A stretch of DNA of 54,787 bases, from NCBI GenBank assembly GCA_023423275.1, contig JAFAFW010000090.1:1-54787 (forward strand), given 5' to 3'. Shown here one piece after another: positions 17,348 through 25,990 of this stretch. The translations under genes and the position numbers were made by a program. The stretch comes from Pseudomonadota bacterium. Lineage in GTDB: Bacteria; Pseudomonadota; Alphaproteobacteria; Rhizobiales; Hyphomicrobiaceae. Within the stretch, counting starts at the first letter, position 1. Every line of letters starts with the position of its first letter. Under the pieces are notes generated by a model. That model saw only the letters and a program-made list of their open reading frames with translations, was not told the DNA's origin and did not search any database.

Positions 17348-18550
17348 TCAGCTTCTCGCCCCCAGCCGCCCGACGGCACGTGGCCTGGCGCTCCATGGAT
17401 TCCGAACCCAGCCGAAGAGCGCGCGCAGGTTGGCCAATCGGTCGAACAAACCGGCTCCGATCCGCGGTTGCGCCCCCAGCCGGATCACGACGAGTGCGAG
17501 AAGCATCGCGGCGATCGGCAAGAGGTACATGAGCACGGCGGCCCAGGCGTGCAGCACGACGAGATTGTTGACGGCCAGACCTCCGCCACGGCAGAGGGCG
17601 GCGATCAGAAATGCCAGGACGACGCCCTCCATCCGGTTCTGACGTGTGGAACGCGCCTGTCCCGCGAATGCGACGGCGATCAGCACGAACGCCAGCGGGT
17701 ACAGCGGACTTGAGAATCGCTCATGCAACTCGGAGCGGATGTGTCCCGCCTGATTGCGCCCTTCCAGATCCTCGGCGGACGGGTTCAACAGTTCGGAGAG
17801 GTAGCGTTCGCGCGGCTTGAGGCCCCTGACCTCGTCCTTGGCATCGAACCGGTCGAGATCGATGGCGTAGTTGTCGAAGGTGACGATATGGGGCGCCGCA
17901 TCGCCTTCACCCCGGCGCACGATATGCCCTTGGGACATCACGACGAACGATGAGTCGCCGCGCTTCATGATCGCGCCGCGCTCGGCAAGGTAGGAGACGA
18001 CCTGTTTGCTGTCGCGCGCATCGTGCATCAGGATGCCCAGCAACTCGCCGGAATAGGTGCGCTCACGGATATGGAAGGTCAGATTGTCTTCCGGACTAGA
18101 AAACTCTCCAGGCTGAAGGACTTGCGAGATCAGATCGGTCCGAACCTCGATGACGTATTGCCGGAGTAGCTGCAGACTCCAGGGAAGGCCAACGTGATTG
18201 ACGAGGCCGACGGCGACCGACACCAGAGCGCCGAGGAGGAGCAAGGGGCGCGCAACTGTCCAGATGGTTGCTCCCGAAGCCGTCAGAACGATCAGCTCGC
18301 TGTCGCCATTCAGCCGGTTGAGGGTATGGATGGTGGCGATCAGCAGCGCGATCGGCGCTATGAGGACCATGAGGTTGGGCAGTGCCAGCGTCGTCATGAC
18401 GAGGAACACCCAGGCATCCTGGCCTTTGCTCGTGACGAGATTGAGCTGACGCAACGCGAGAGAAATCCAGACGACGCCTGACAGCGACAGCAGGATGAGC
18501 AGCAGGGCGCCACTTGCCTGGCGAAACACGTAGCGGCCGAAAATAGTCAT
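17348..18550 (-). CDS. lptF: LPS export ABC transporter permease LptF
   Basis: First gene of the LPS-transport operon, 400 residues, the LptG partner in LptB2FG. Transmembrane helices at about 10-35, 50-80 and 95-120, a periplasmic domain (about 125-270) with PGEFSSPEDNLTFHIRER, and three more helices towards the C-terminus. The start MTIFGRYVFRQ is typical of LptF. The ~300 bases upstream, shared with pepA on the other strand, must contain the operon promoter. The last ~25 residues form an Arg-rich cytoplasmic tail. Confidence 0.92.
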   Translation of the reverse strand: MTIFGRYVFRQASGALLLILLSLSGVVWISLALRQLNLVTSKGQDAWVFLVMTTLALPNLMVLIAPIALLIATIHTLNRLNGDSELIVLTASGATIWTVARPLLLLGALVSVAVGLVNHVGLPWSLQLLRQYVIEVRTDLISQVLQPGEFSSPEDNLTFHIRERTYSGELLGILMHDARDSKQVVSYLAERGAIMKRGDSSFVVMSQGHIVRRGEGDAAPHIVTFDNYAIDLDRFDAKDEVRGLKPRERYLSELLNPSAEDLEGRNQAGHIRSELHERFSSPLYPLAFVLIAVAFAGQARSTRQNRMEGVVLAFLIAALCRGGGLAVNNLVVLHAWAAVLMYLLPIAAMLLALVVIRLGAQPRIGAGLFDRLANLRALFGWVRNPWSARPRAVGRLGARS

Positions 18551-18847
18551 GGCGACACGCCGCCCCGTTCCCGCAGTCGACCTAGATCCCTTGCAGCCGG
18601 CACAAGTCTTCCTGCTCCGTGCTCCCCCGTCTTCCGGGTCTCATAGCACGGTGGCGGAAATTCGGCCTCGTGCAGGTTCCCCAGAGAGAGATTTCCTGAT
18701 GCCACTCTTGCACTTCCTGGGCGACGGTCTAAGCTCGGTTTCAGCGAAACTCTCCACAGCTTAACCGCCCCACCGCGCTGCGCATTCTCCCGGGGCTGCA
18801 CCGCGGTTATCCGCGGCTGGCGAAATCAGGCTCTCTCAGGATTGCTC
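18551..18847. promoter_or_regulatory. Divergent promoter region of lptF and pepA
   Basis: No gene. For pepA, TTGCAC (18708-18713) and TAAGCT (18730-18735) are 16 bases apart and could be a weak sigma-70 promoter. I could not choose a clear promoter for lptF on the minus strand. Confidence 0.3.
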
Positions 18848-20380
18848 ATGTCTGACGCTCTCGTCGTTGAATTCGTCCCGCTCGCGTCGCCTCTCCAATC
18901 GGCGGCCGTCGTGTTGTGCGAGCAAGAGCTTGTGCTTGGTCCGCGGGCGCGAGCGTTGAACGACGCAGCAGACGGCGCTCTGGTCAGGGCTGCGGAAGCG
19001 GCTGATTTCACGGGCAAAACGAAAACGTCCTACGAGATCCTGGCTCAGCCGCAGCTCGACGCCAAGCGCGTGCTTGTCGTCGGTGTCGGCGCGTCGGCAC
19101 GCGCCAAGGAGACCGATTGGGTCAATCTCGGCGGTGCGGTCTATGCCCTGATCGCGGCGCGGAAAGGCGACAGCGCCAGCCTGGTCGCCGAGGTCGCCGA
19201 TTTCGGCGAACGTCCAGCAGCCGACGTTGCCGCCGATCTCGCGTTCGGCGCGATTCTGAGAAGCTATCGCTTCCGCAAGTATGCGACCAAGCCGCGTGAG
19301 GACAATGGCGACAAGAAGCCGGCGAACGGACTGACGAAGCTCGTGATTCATACCGAGGACGCCGACAAGGCGCGCGCCGCGTTCGCCAAGCGCAAGGCCG
19401 TGGCTGACGGTGTGTTTCTGGCGCGCGATCTTGTCAACGAGCCGGCGAATATGCTCGGGCCGGTCGAGTTTGCCGAGCGCGTCCAGGAACTTACGGCGTC
19501 CGGGCTGGAGGTCGAAATCCTCGACGTCGACGCCATGAAGGCGCTCAAGATGGACGCTCTGCTGGCCGTCGGTCAGGGCAGTGTACGGCCATCCCGCGTC
19601 GCGGTCATCCAGTGGCACGGGGCCAAATCCAAGCGCGCCAAGCCTATCTGCTTTGTCGGTAAAGGGGTCTGCTTCGATACCGGCGGCATCTCCATGAAGC
19701 CTGCCGGCGGTATGGAAGATATGAAGGGTGACATGGGCGGCGCAGCCTGCGTCACCGGCTTGATGCTGGCCCTGGCGCAGCGCGGCGCGGCTGTCAACGC
19801 CGTCGGACTGCTGGGGCTTACGGAGAATATGCCGTCCGGTTCCGCCCAGCGCCCGGGCGATATCGTGACGTCGATGTCTGGCCAGACCATCGAGGTCTTG
19901 AATACCGACGCTGAAGGCCGCCTGGTTCTTGCCGACGTGCTCTGGTACGCCCAGGAGCGCTTCAAGCCGCGCCTGATCGTGGATCTGGCGACGCTGACCG
20001 GCGCCATCATGGTTGCGCTCGGTAAGGTCTATGCGGGCTTGTTTTCCAACGACGACAAGCTGGCAGCGGATCTGACCGAGGCTGGCGCTGAGACCGGCGA
20101 GCTCGTCTGGCGCATGCCGTTGGCGAGTGCCTACGACAAGATGATCGACTCGCGCACCGCAGACATGAAGAACATCGGCGGGCGGCTGGGCGGTGCCATC
20201 ACAGCGGCGCAGTTCATCCAGCGCTTCATCCGCGAGACGCCGTGGGCGCATCTCGATGTCGCCGGCGTGGCGATGGACTCCACCAAGACCGACATCAGCC
20301 AGAGCTGGGCGTCGGGATGGGGCGTCCGGTTGCTCGATCGGATGGTTGCGGACAAATACGAGAAGCCTGAGAAGGCGTGA
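18848..20380 (+). CDS. pepA: Leucyl aminopeptidase PepA (cytosol aminopeptidase)
   Basis: Two-metal M17 aminopeptidase that removes N-terminal residues from peptides in the cytoplasm. 510 residues. The family signature NTDAEGRLVLAD is complete, and the metal-ligand segment KGVCFDTGGISMKPAGGMEDMKGDMGG precedes it. The N-terminal ~180 residues are the variable macro-like domain. I chose the ATG at 18848, preceded by CAGGA; a TTG two codons upstream is less likely. In some gammaproteobacteria PepA also binds DNA for cer recombination, which cannot be judged here. It is divergent from the LPS operon. Confidence 0.95.
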   Translation: MSDALVVEFVPLASPLQSAAVVLCEQELVLGPRARALNDAADGALVRAAEAADFTGKTKTSYEILAQPQLDAKRVLVVGVGASARAKETDWVNLGGAVYALIAARKGDSASLVAEVADFGERPAADVAADLAFGAILRSYRFRKYATKPREDNGDKKPANGLTKLVIHTEDADKARAAFAKRKAVADGVFLARDLVNEPANMLGPVEFAERVQELTASGLEVEILDVDAMKALKMDALLAVGQGSVRPSRVAVIQWHGAKSKRAKPICFVGKGVCFDTGGISMKPAGGMEDMKGDMGGAACVTGLMLALAQRGAAVNAVGLLGLTENMPSGSAQRPGDIVTSMSGQTIEVLNTDAEGRLVLADVLWYAQERFKPRLIVDLATLTGAIMVALGKVYAGLFSNDDKLAADLTEAGAETGELVWRMPLASAYDKMIDSRTADMKNIGGRLGGAITAAQFIQRFIRETPWAHLDVAGVAMDSTKTDISQSWASGWGVRLLDRMVADKYEKPEKA

Positions 20381-20725
20381 CGGCCACGGGTTGGCGACCG
20401 TCAGACGCTGAGTCCGTAATGCATATGATATTTAATTCTTATATAGCCTATATTTTCCATAATATATATTATGCGAATGACGTGTGCCGCGCCACGAACG
20501 CTTGACTTATGTCCGTTGAGACGACTTGGCGGATGCCTGGATAGCGTTCGCGCATCAACGCTATCGCCGTCGATCCCAGTTTGAATCCAACCCTCTCCGT
20601 CGTTCCGGCGGACGGCCTCAGAACCGCCTGCGCAAATTCCCGCCCGGGTACGATTCCGGCAGGAACCCGCCTCGCATCGCCACGTTTCGGCGGCACCTGC
20701 AACTAAAATCCAAAGGAGAACGCCC
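20381..20725. promoter_or_regulatory. Intergenic region with an AT-rich island and 16-bp palindrome
   Basis: No convincing gene. Bases about 20417-20476 are strongly AT-rich in a GC-rich genome and contain the perfect palindrome CATAATATATATTATG (20458-20473). The island lies ~250 bases upstream of the Gln-rich secreted gene. The rest (20480-20700) has an open reading frame of 77 codons on the minus strand that shows neither strong coding bias nor a recognised motif. Possible roles are binding by a nucleoid silencer such as MucR, or intrinsic bend/UP-like activity; these are guesses. Confidence 0.4.
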
Positions 20726-21598
20726 GTGAAGACTTCGCTCTATGTGGCGGCGCTTTGCGTGAGCGCCGGATTATCTCCGGCCGCCCTCGCCCAGATGGGT
20801 TCCGGCCAGCAGCAGTTGGGTCAATCGCAACAGCAGATGGGGCAGCGCTCACAGCAGCCGATGAACCAGCCCAATCAGCAGCAAACAAGCCCACAGATGA
20901 ATCAGCAGATGGGGCAGCGCCTGACTGATCAAGGCATCCGTCAGTTCTTCGGCAATGTGCAGCAGGTGCTGCAGCAGACCGCGCGGTCTCAGGATCCCGC
21001 AGCGCTGCGTCAGTACCTCAGCCAGTACATGGATGACGATGCGCAGATCACGTCGACATCCGAGCTCTATCTTGGCGACCGGCACATCGCGACGACGGTC
21101 GCGCACGCCACTGAGGACACCGTGACCGAGGCGCTCGGTCATGCTGCGACGGCGCTGCAAGGGCGCAAGCTGGTGAACAATTACAACATCGATATTCGTG
21201 TGCGTGACATCCAGATGATGCCCGGCCAGCAATCGGCACGGGTGACGGCGGTGATTCAGGAATCGGGCAATTTCGGCGGTCCGATCGCCAGCCGCGTGGC
21301 AGAGCGTATGCGCGAACGCTTTGGCGGACAACAACAGCAGCAGTCGAACTGGGGCAGTATGCAGCAGCAGACGAGCCCAACGTCGTCCCAGCAATCATCG
21401 ACCAGCGACAACCAGCAACCGCAACAACAGGAGCGCAACCTGGGTATCGGGTTCGGCCAAGGGCGCGGCGGTGGTGCGGATCAGCAGGGTATTCACTTCG
21501 AGAACCGTGCGACCTGCCTGATGGACGTCGGACTGGACGATGGCCAGATGCGCATCGGCAATACATTCTGCCGCGGCATCATGCGTCTGGATTCGTAA
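20726..21598 (+). CDS. Secreted glutamine-rich protein, function unknown
   Basis: 290 residues from a GTG start with AAAGGAG spaced well upstream. A signal peptide (residues 1-22, ending ALAQ) is followed by a Gln/Met/Ser/Pro-rich segment to about residue 65, an ordered domain (about 70-190, RLTDQGIRQFFGNVQQVLQQ ... DDDAQITSTSELYLGDRHIATTV), a second Gln/Ser-rich stretch, and a C-terminal end with two cysteines (ATCLMDVGLDDGQ, NTFCRGIM). The middle domain with a stretch of acidic residues and repeated strand pattern could belong to the SnoaL/NTF2-like fold, but this is inference. The Gln-rich arms suggest an extracellular adhesive or aggregating role. It has its own terminator. Confidence 0.75.
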   Translation: MKTSLYVAALCVSAGLSPAALAQMGSGQQQLGQSQQQMGQRSQQPMNQPNQQQTSPQMNQQMGQRLTDQGIRQFFGNVQQVLQQTARSQDPAALRQYLSQYMDDDAQITSTSELYLGDRHIATTVAHATEDTVTEALGHAATALQGRKLVNNYNIDIRVRDIQMMPGQQSARVTAVIQESGNFGGPIASRVAERMRERFGGQQQQQSNWGSMQQQTSPTSSQQSSTSDNQQPQQQERNLGIGFGQGRGGGADQQGIHFENRATCLMDVGLDDGQMRIGNTFCRGIMRLDS

Positions 21599-21611
21599 CG
21601 TAAGTCTCCCG

Positions 21612-21645
21612 TCCCGGCTCCCGCGCGGAGCCGGGATTTGTTTTG
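21612..21645 (+). terminator. Intrinsic terminator after the Gln-rich gene
   Basis: Ten-base perfect stem TCCCGGCTCC (21612-21621) with GGAGCCGGGA (21627-21636), five-base loop, then TTTGTTTTG. It separates the Gln-rich gene from mazG. Confidence 0.9.
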
Positions 21646-21715
21646 TCACGTCGCAACAAGCCACCCGTGATGTGCTAGGCATGCCCTTTCTGGCTGCGAG
21701 CCTCCGAAGGGGAGC

Positions 21716-22552
21716 ATGACCGACAGACCCTCGCCATCGCGCGACATCGCCGTGCTGCTCGACATCATGCGGCAGCTCAGAACACCCGTCACGGGCTGCC
21801 CCTGGGATATCGAGCAGACCTACGCGACCATTGCCCCTTACACGCTGGAAGAAGCCTACGAAGTGGCGGATGCCATCGCGCGCGGCAATCTCGACGATCT
21901 CCGGGAAGAACTGGGCGATCTCCTGCTTCAGGTCGTCTACCATGCCCGCATGGCCGAGGAGCAGAAGGCGTTCGATTTCGGCGACGTCGTACAGGCCATC
22001 ACGTCCAAGATGATCCGTCGGCATCCGCACGTCTTCGGCGACGAGGCAGCGCGGTCGGCAGGCGTTGCCAAGGGATTTTGGGAGGAGATCAAAGCGGCGG
22101 AGAAGGCCGCGCGCGGTGATGATGCCCCCGAGCGAGGTTTATTGGAAGACGTGCCTTTGGCGCTGCCCGGACTGACGCGTGCGATCAAGTTGCAGAACAA
22201 AGCTGCTAAAGTGGGGTTTGATTGGCCGAACCTGACCCCGGTCCTCGCCAAACTCAGGGAGGAGTTGGCGGAGCTTGAGGTGGCACTGGCTGAACGCGAG
22301 CCCTCAGATACGGTCGACCCGAAGGTCGAGGAAGAGTTCGGCGACCTCCTGTTCGTCGTGGCGAACGTGGCCCGGCATCTTCATCTCGATCCCGAGGCGG
22401 CGCTACGAGGGGCGAATGAGAAATTCTCGCGCCGTTTCCGCTATATCGAGCAGTCGCTGGCGGCGCGCGGCGTAACGCCCCAACAGTCCACGCTGGATGA
22501 GATGGATGCCCTCTGGGACGAGGCCAAGCAGCGCGAGCGCGATCAGACGTAA
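21716..22552 (+). CDS. mazG: Nucleoside triphosphate pyrophosphohydrolase MazG
   Basis: Hydrolyses (d)NTPs to NMP and pyrophosphate, cleaning the nucleotide pool. 278 residues with two MazG repeats: the first has GCPWDIEQTYATIAPYTLEEAYEVADAI and LREELGDLLLQVVYHARMAEE with the metal-binding acids, the second PKVEEEFGDLLFVVANVARH. GGAG precedes the ATG closely. It follows the terminator of the preceding gene and converges on hflX with only 13 bases between stops. In this clade it commonly sits beside hflX-hfq-ntrX, as here. Confidence 0.95.
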   Translation: MTDRPSPSRDIAVLLDIMRQLRTPVTGCPWDIEQTYATIAPYTLEEAYEVADAIARGNLDDLREELGDLLLQVVYHARMAEEQKAFDFGDVVQAITSKMIRRHPHVFGDEAARSAGVAKGFWEEIKAAEKAARGDDAPERGLLEDVPLALPGLTRAIKLQNKAAKVGFDWPNLTPVLAKLREELAELEVALAEREPSDTVDPKVEEEFGDLLFVVANVARHLHLDPEAALRGANEKFSRRFRYIEQSLAARGVTPQQSTLDEMDALWDEAKQRERDQT

Positions 22553-22565
22553 GCCGCCCGCGTCC

Positions 22566-24035
22566 TCATAGCACCTGCGCGATGCCCTCGCGGCGAAGGC
22601 GGCTGGCCAGCCTTCCCTTCTTCGCGGACTCGATCCGCACGCGGCACAGAGTCTGCCCACTGTCGGCAGTTTCGCGGGTGAGAACTTCGGTGTTCTCATG
22701 CAGCCACGCCAGCAGGCCCCCCGCGCTGGCGGGCAGGCGAATGGTGAGAATCTCGTCGGCCCGCCCCAGACGTGCGTCGATGCTGTTGCACAGATCGTCG
22801 AGCCCCTCGCCCGTGATGGCGGAGACGAGGAGTGGTTTGCTGTCGGCGCGGTCGGCCGCATGCTCCAGTTGCTCGCGCTCTTCGTTGGTGAGCAGATCAG
22901 ACTTGTTCCAGACCTCCAGAATGCGCTTATCGGCATGTTCGGTATCGATGCCGAGATCGGTCAGCACGGTTTCGACGTCCGCGCGCTGGGCTGCGGTCTC
23001 CGGGTGGCTGATGTCGCGGACATGGAGAATGAGATCCGCCTCGATGACCTCTTCCAGGGTGGCACGGAAGGCCGCGACCAGCGACGTCGGCAAGTCTGAG
23101 ATGAAGCCGACCGTATCGGACAGGATGATCCGGCGGCCGCCGTCGAACCTCAGCTCGCGCATGGTCGGGTCAAGGGTCGCGAACACCTGATCCATCGCCA
23201 GCACCTCGGCACCCGTCAGCCGGTTGAACAGGGTCGATTTGCCCGCGTTGGTGTAGCCGACGATCGCAACCAGGGGATAGGGAACACGCCGCCGCCCGCG
23301 CCGATGCAGATCGCGCGTACGCACGACCACATCGAGTTCCTTGCGAATGGAGTCGATGCGCTCCTGGATGAGTCGCCGGTCAGTTTCGATCTGGGTTTCG
23401 CCGGGACCGCCGAGGAAGCCGTAGCCGCCGCGCTGGCGTTCAAGATGGGTCCAGCTCCGGACCAGCCGGCTGCGCTGGTACGTCAGATGAGCGAGTTCGA
23501 CCTGCAGGCGCCCTTCCCGCGTCCGGGCGCGCCGTCCGAAGATCTCCAGGATCAGTCCGGTGCGGTCGAGGACCTTCGTGTTCCAGGCCTTCTCCAGGTT
23601 GCGTTGCTGAATGGGTGAGACCGCGTGATCGATGATCACGAGCTCAGCCTCATGCTCCGCAACGAGTTGCTTCAGCTCCTCCACCTTGCCGGAGCCGAAC
23701 AGCGTACCGGGTTGTGGCCGTGGGAGCGGCACCAGAAGCTTCGCCCGCACATCGAGATCGATCGCCGAGGCGAGACCCGCTGTCTCGGTCAGCCGATCCT
23801 GAGGGGAGTGGATGCTGTTGGCGGCCGCCGAACCCGCGGTGGAGCGCGAGGCGTGCGCCTGTCCCGTACGCGACAAGACAGGCACAAGCACGATCGCGCG
23901 CGCCGAGCGGACACCGGACCCGTTACTCGCTGCTTCGTTGCGTTGACTCAAACGCGTCGATCTCGCCACCTGGAAACCATCCGGCGCCCGCGGCAGGCGC
24001 CAGAAAGTTTGTTGCCTATCCCTCGATACGCCCAA
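22566..24035 (-). CDS. hflX: GTPase HflX
   Basis: Ribosome-associated GTPase that splits stalled or heat-damaged 70S ribosomes. 489 residues as drawn from a TTG at 24035. The HflX N-terminal domain (GTLFGSGKVEELKQLV, then RRARTREGRLQVELAHLTYQ with the following GGYGFLGGPGETQIETDRR) precedes the G domain with GYTNAGKST (G1), DTVGF (G3) and NKSD (G4). The first ~70 residues are not clearly conserved and the TTG has no good ribosome site, so the true start may be further in, for example at the GTG of QVARS. It lies 40 bases after hfq, the conserved hfq-hflX pair. Confidence 0.93.
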   Translation of the reverse strand: MGVSRDRQQTFWRLPRAPDGFQVARSTRLSQRNEAASNGSGVRSARAIVLVPVLSRTGQAHASRSTAGSAAANSIHSPQDRLTETAGLASAIDLDVRAKLLVPLPRPQPGTLFGSGKVEELKQLVAEHEAELVIIDHAVSPIQQRNLEKAWNTKVLDRTGLILEIFGRRARTREGRLQVELAHLTYQRSRLVRSWTHLERQRGGYGFLGGPGETQIETDRRLIQERIDSIRKELDVVVRTRDLHRRGRRRVPYPLVAIVGYTNAGKSTLFNRLTGAEVLAMDQVFATLDPTMRELRFDGGRRIILSDTVGFISDLPTSLVAAFRATLEEVIEADLILHVRDISHPETAAQRADVETVLTDLGIDTEHADKRILEVWNKSDLLTNEEREQLEHAADRADSKPLLVSAITGEGLDDLCNSIDARLGRADEILTIRLPASAGGLLAWLHENTEVLTRETADSGQTLCRVRIESAKKGRLASRLRREGIAQVL

Positions 24036-24075
24036 TGGGCACTGGCATCGAGGTTAATCGCGTGCCAGGCAGGCC

Positions 24076-24327
24076 TCAGCTCTGCGGCGCCTCGGCAGGG
24101 TCATTCTCCATCAGATGGACGGGCTGGCCCGGCATGATGGTGGATATGGCGTGCTTGTAGACGAGTTGTGAGTGCCCGTCGCGACGCAACAGGACACAAA
24201 AGTTGTCGAACCACGTAACGATTCCCTGCAGCTTGACTCCGTTGACAAGGAAGATGGTCAGGGGGGTCTTGTTCTTACGAACGTGATTCAGAAAGGTATC
24301 TTGAAGGCTCTGTGCTCGCTCAGCCAT
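24076..24327 (-). CDS. hfq: RNA chaperone Hfq
   Basis: Hexameric Sm-like RNA chaperone that pairs small RNAs with messages. 83 residues, normal for alphaproteobacteria. The Sm1 motif (LQDTFLNHVRKNKTPLTIFL, VNGVKLQGIVTWFDNFCVLL) and the Sm2 motif with YKHAISTI are intact; the C-terminal tail is short. The ~185 bases upstream, after the trkA stop, probably carry a promoter of its own. Long structured leaders such as those of the porins in this window are typical Hfq/sRNA targets in other proteobacteria, but no link is shown here. Confidence 0.98.
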   Translation of the reverse strand: MAERAQSLQDTFLNHVRKNKTPLTIFLVNGVKLQGIVTWFDNFCVLLRRDGHSQLVYKHAISTIMPGQPVHLMENDPAEAPQS

Positions 24328-24512
24328 TTCTTGTTATCCATTTTTTCTCTGTTTTGTTGTCGGGTGGCGCTCCGACCACCTCCGAGTTATCTTATCCGAA
24401 ATGACGGCAGGACGCAGCACATCATGTGCCTAAACATGCGTTGGGATCGCGCTTTGCCGCACTCTGGAGACGCAACGGGCGGCATTCGACGCGAGTTCCG
24501 GCAACTCTTGCC

Positions 24513-25889
24513 TTAAAAATAGTCAGGACTGACCCGGAAGAGCTGCTCAACCTGACGGACCTGATCGGAACGCACGAACAGAATGACGCGGTCCTTGGGC
24601 TCCAGCTCGGTCGTTCCGGTCGGCACCACGAGCTCACCGTCCCGGACAATGGCGCCGATGCGGACGCCCTCACCCAGATCGAGCTCCTTGATCGCCTTGC
24701 CGACCACGGGAGCCGTCTCCAGTGCTTCAGCCTCGATCAGCTCGCCTTCGCCGTTGTGGATCGAATGGACCACCCGGATACGGCCGCGGCGGACGAACTG
24801 CAGGATACGCGAGACGGTGGAAGCGCGCGGGTTGATCTGCGCATCGATGCCGAACGAGCGCACCATCGCAGTGTATCCGGCACTGTTGACCAGACTGAGG
24901 CTGCGCTTGCAGCCAAGATGCTTCGCCAGCACGGACGTGAGAATGTTGACCTGATCGTCGTTGGTGACCGCAACCATGGTGTCGGCGGACTGGACCTCCG
25001 CCTCCAGCAGAAGCTCTTCCGACAAGGCGCTGCCGTGCAGAACGACCGTCCGTGACAATTCTTCCGAAATCTCGATGGCACGTGCACGGTTGGCTTCGAT
25101 CACTTTGGCGCGTACCAGGTTCTCCCTGGCCTCGATCGCGCGCGCAACATAAAGGCCGATATTACCGCCGCCGGCGATGACCACCTTGCGCGCCAGGGTT
25201 TCCTCGTGTCCGAAGATCTTCAAGGTGCGCGAGACCTGATCGGCAGGAACGACGACATAGGCATCGTCGCCGACTTCCAGCTCCTGCTCGGTATCGGGAA
25301 CGAACAGGCTGCCTTTGCGCACAACGGCGACGATGACGGCCGGCAGATCCGGGAACAATTCGCTCAGTTGCCGGATCGGGGTGTTGACCACCGGGCAATC
25401 CTCGCCGCACGCGATGCCCAGCGCAAGTACGCGCCCGTCACCGAACGACAGCGTCTCGAAGGCGCCCGGGAGCTGCAGCCGGCGCAGCACCATGTCGCCG
25501 ACTTCGATCTCGGGCGAGATGATGAAGTCGATGGCGAGGCTCTTGCGCGAGAACAGCGACGCCTTCTCCTTGTCGAAGTAGGTCTGCGCCCGGATCCTGG
25601 CGATCTTCGTCGGTACGTCGAACAGCGTGTGGGCGACCTGACAGGCCACCATGTTGACTTCGTCCGACAGCGTTACCGCGATCAGCATGTCGGCGTCACG
25701 GGCGCCGGCCCGTTCCAGCACGTCGGGATGCGCGCCGTTGCCGACGGTGGCGCGCACCTCCAATGCATCATTGGCCCGCTGTACCAGCTCGGGATTGATG
25801 TCGATGATCGAGACGTCGTTGCCTTCGGCGGCCAGACGTTCGGCGATGCCGATTCCGACCTGGCCTGCGCCGCAGATGATCACCTTCAT
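24513..25889 (-). CDS. trkA: Trk potassium uptake system, peripheral NAD-binding protein TrkA
   Basis: Cytoplasmic gating subunit of the TrkH/TrkG K+ channel. 458 residues with two tandem RCK units: an N-terminal Rossmann fold with GAGQVGIGIAERL and acidic strand end IIDINPE, a TrkA_C domain, then a second Rossmann fold with AGGGNIGLYVARAIE and a second TrkA_C domain at the end. The transmembrane partner TrkH is not in the window. It follows ntrX by ~100 bases, the conserved ntrYX-trkA-hfq order. Confidence 0.96.
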   Translation of the reverse strand: MKVIICGAGQVGIGIAERLAAEGNDVSIIDINPELVQRANDALEVRATVGNGAHPDVLERAGARDADMLIAVTLSDEVNMVACQVAHTLFDVPTKIARIRAQTYFDKEKASLFSRKSLAIDFIISPEIEVGDMVLRRLQLPGAFETLSFGDGRVLALGIACGEDCPVVNTPIRQLSELFPDLPAVIVAVVRKGSLFVPDTEQELEVGDDAYVVVPADQVSRTLKIFGHEETLARKVVIAGGGNIGLYVARAIEARENLVRAKVIEANRARAIEISEELSRTVVLHGSALSEELLLEAEVQSADTMVAVTNDDQVNILTSVLAKHLGCKRSLSLVNSAGYTAMVRSFGIDAQINPRASTVSRILQFVRRGRIRVVHSIHNGEGELIEAEALETAPVVGKAIKELDLGEGVRIGAIVRDGELVVPTGTTELEPKDRVILFVRSDQVRQVEQLFRVSPDYF

Positions 25890-25990
25890 GGCTGCGCAAC
25901 CTCGCTGCCGGAAACCGGCGCCCGGTTATGGTCGGCGGCCGGCGGCGCCGTCGGGATCTTATAGTTGCAGGTCAAATTCCGGACTCGATA

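Noticed and set aside
18836..20251. 471-codon open frame antisense to pepA
   Set aside because: Product of high GC in the real gene; composition is Arg/His-rich and no domain is recognisable.
20469..20702. 77-codon minus-strand frame between pepA and the Gln-rich gene
   Set aside because: TTG start, no good ribosome site, weak third-position GC, and no recognised family. It might be a gene remnant but I cannot support it.
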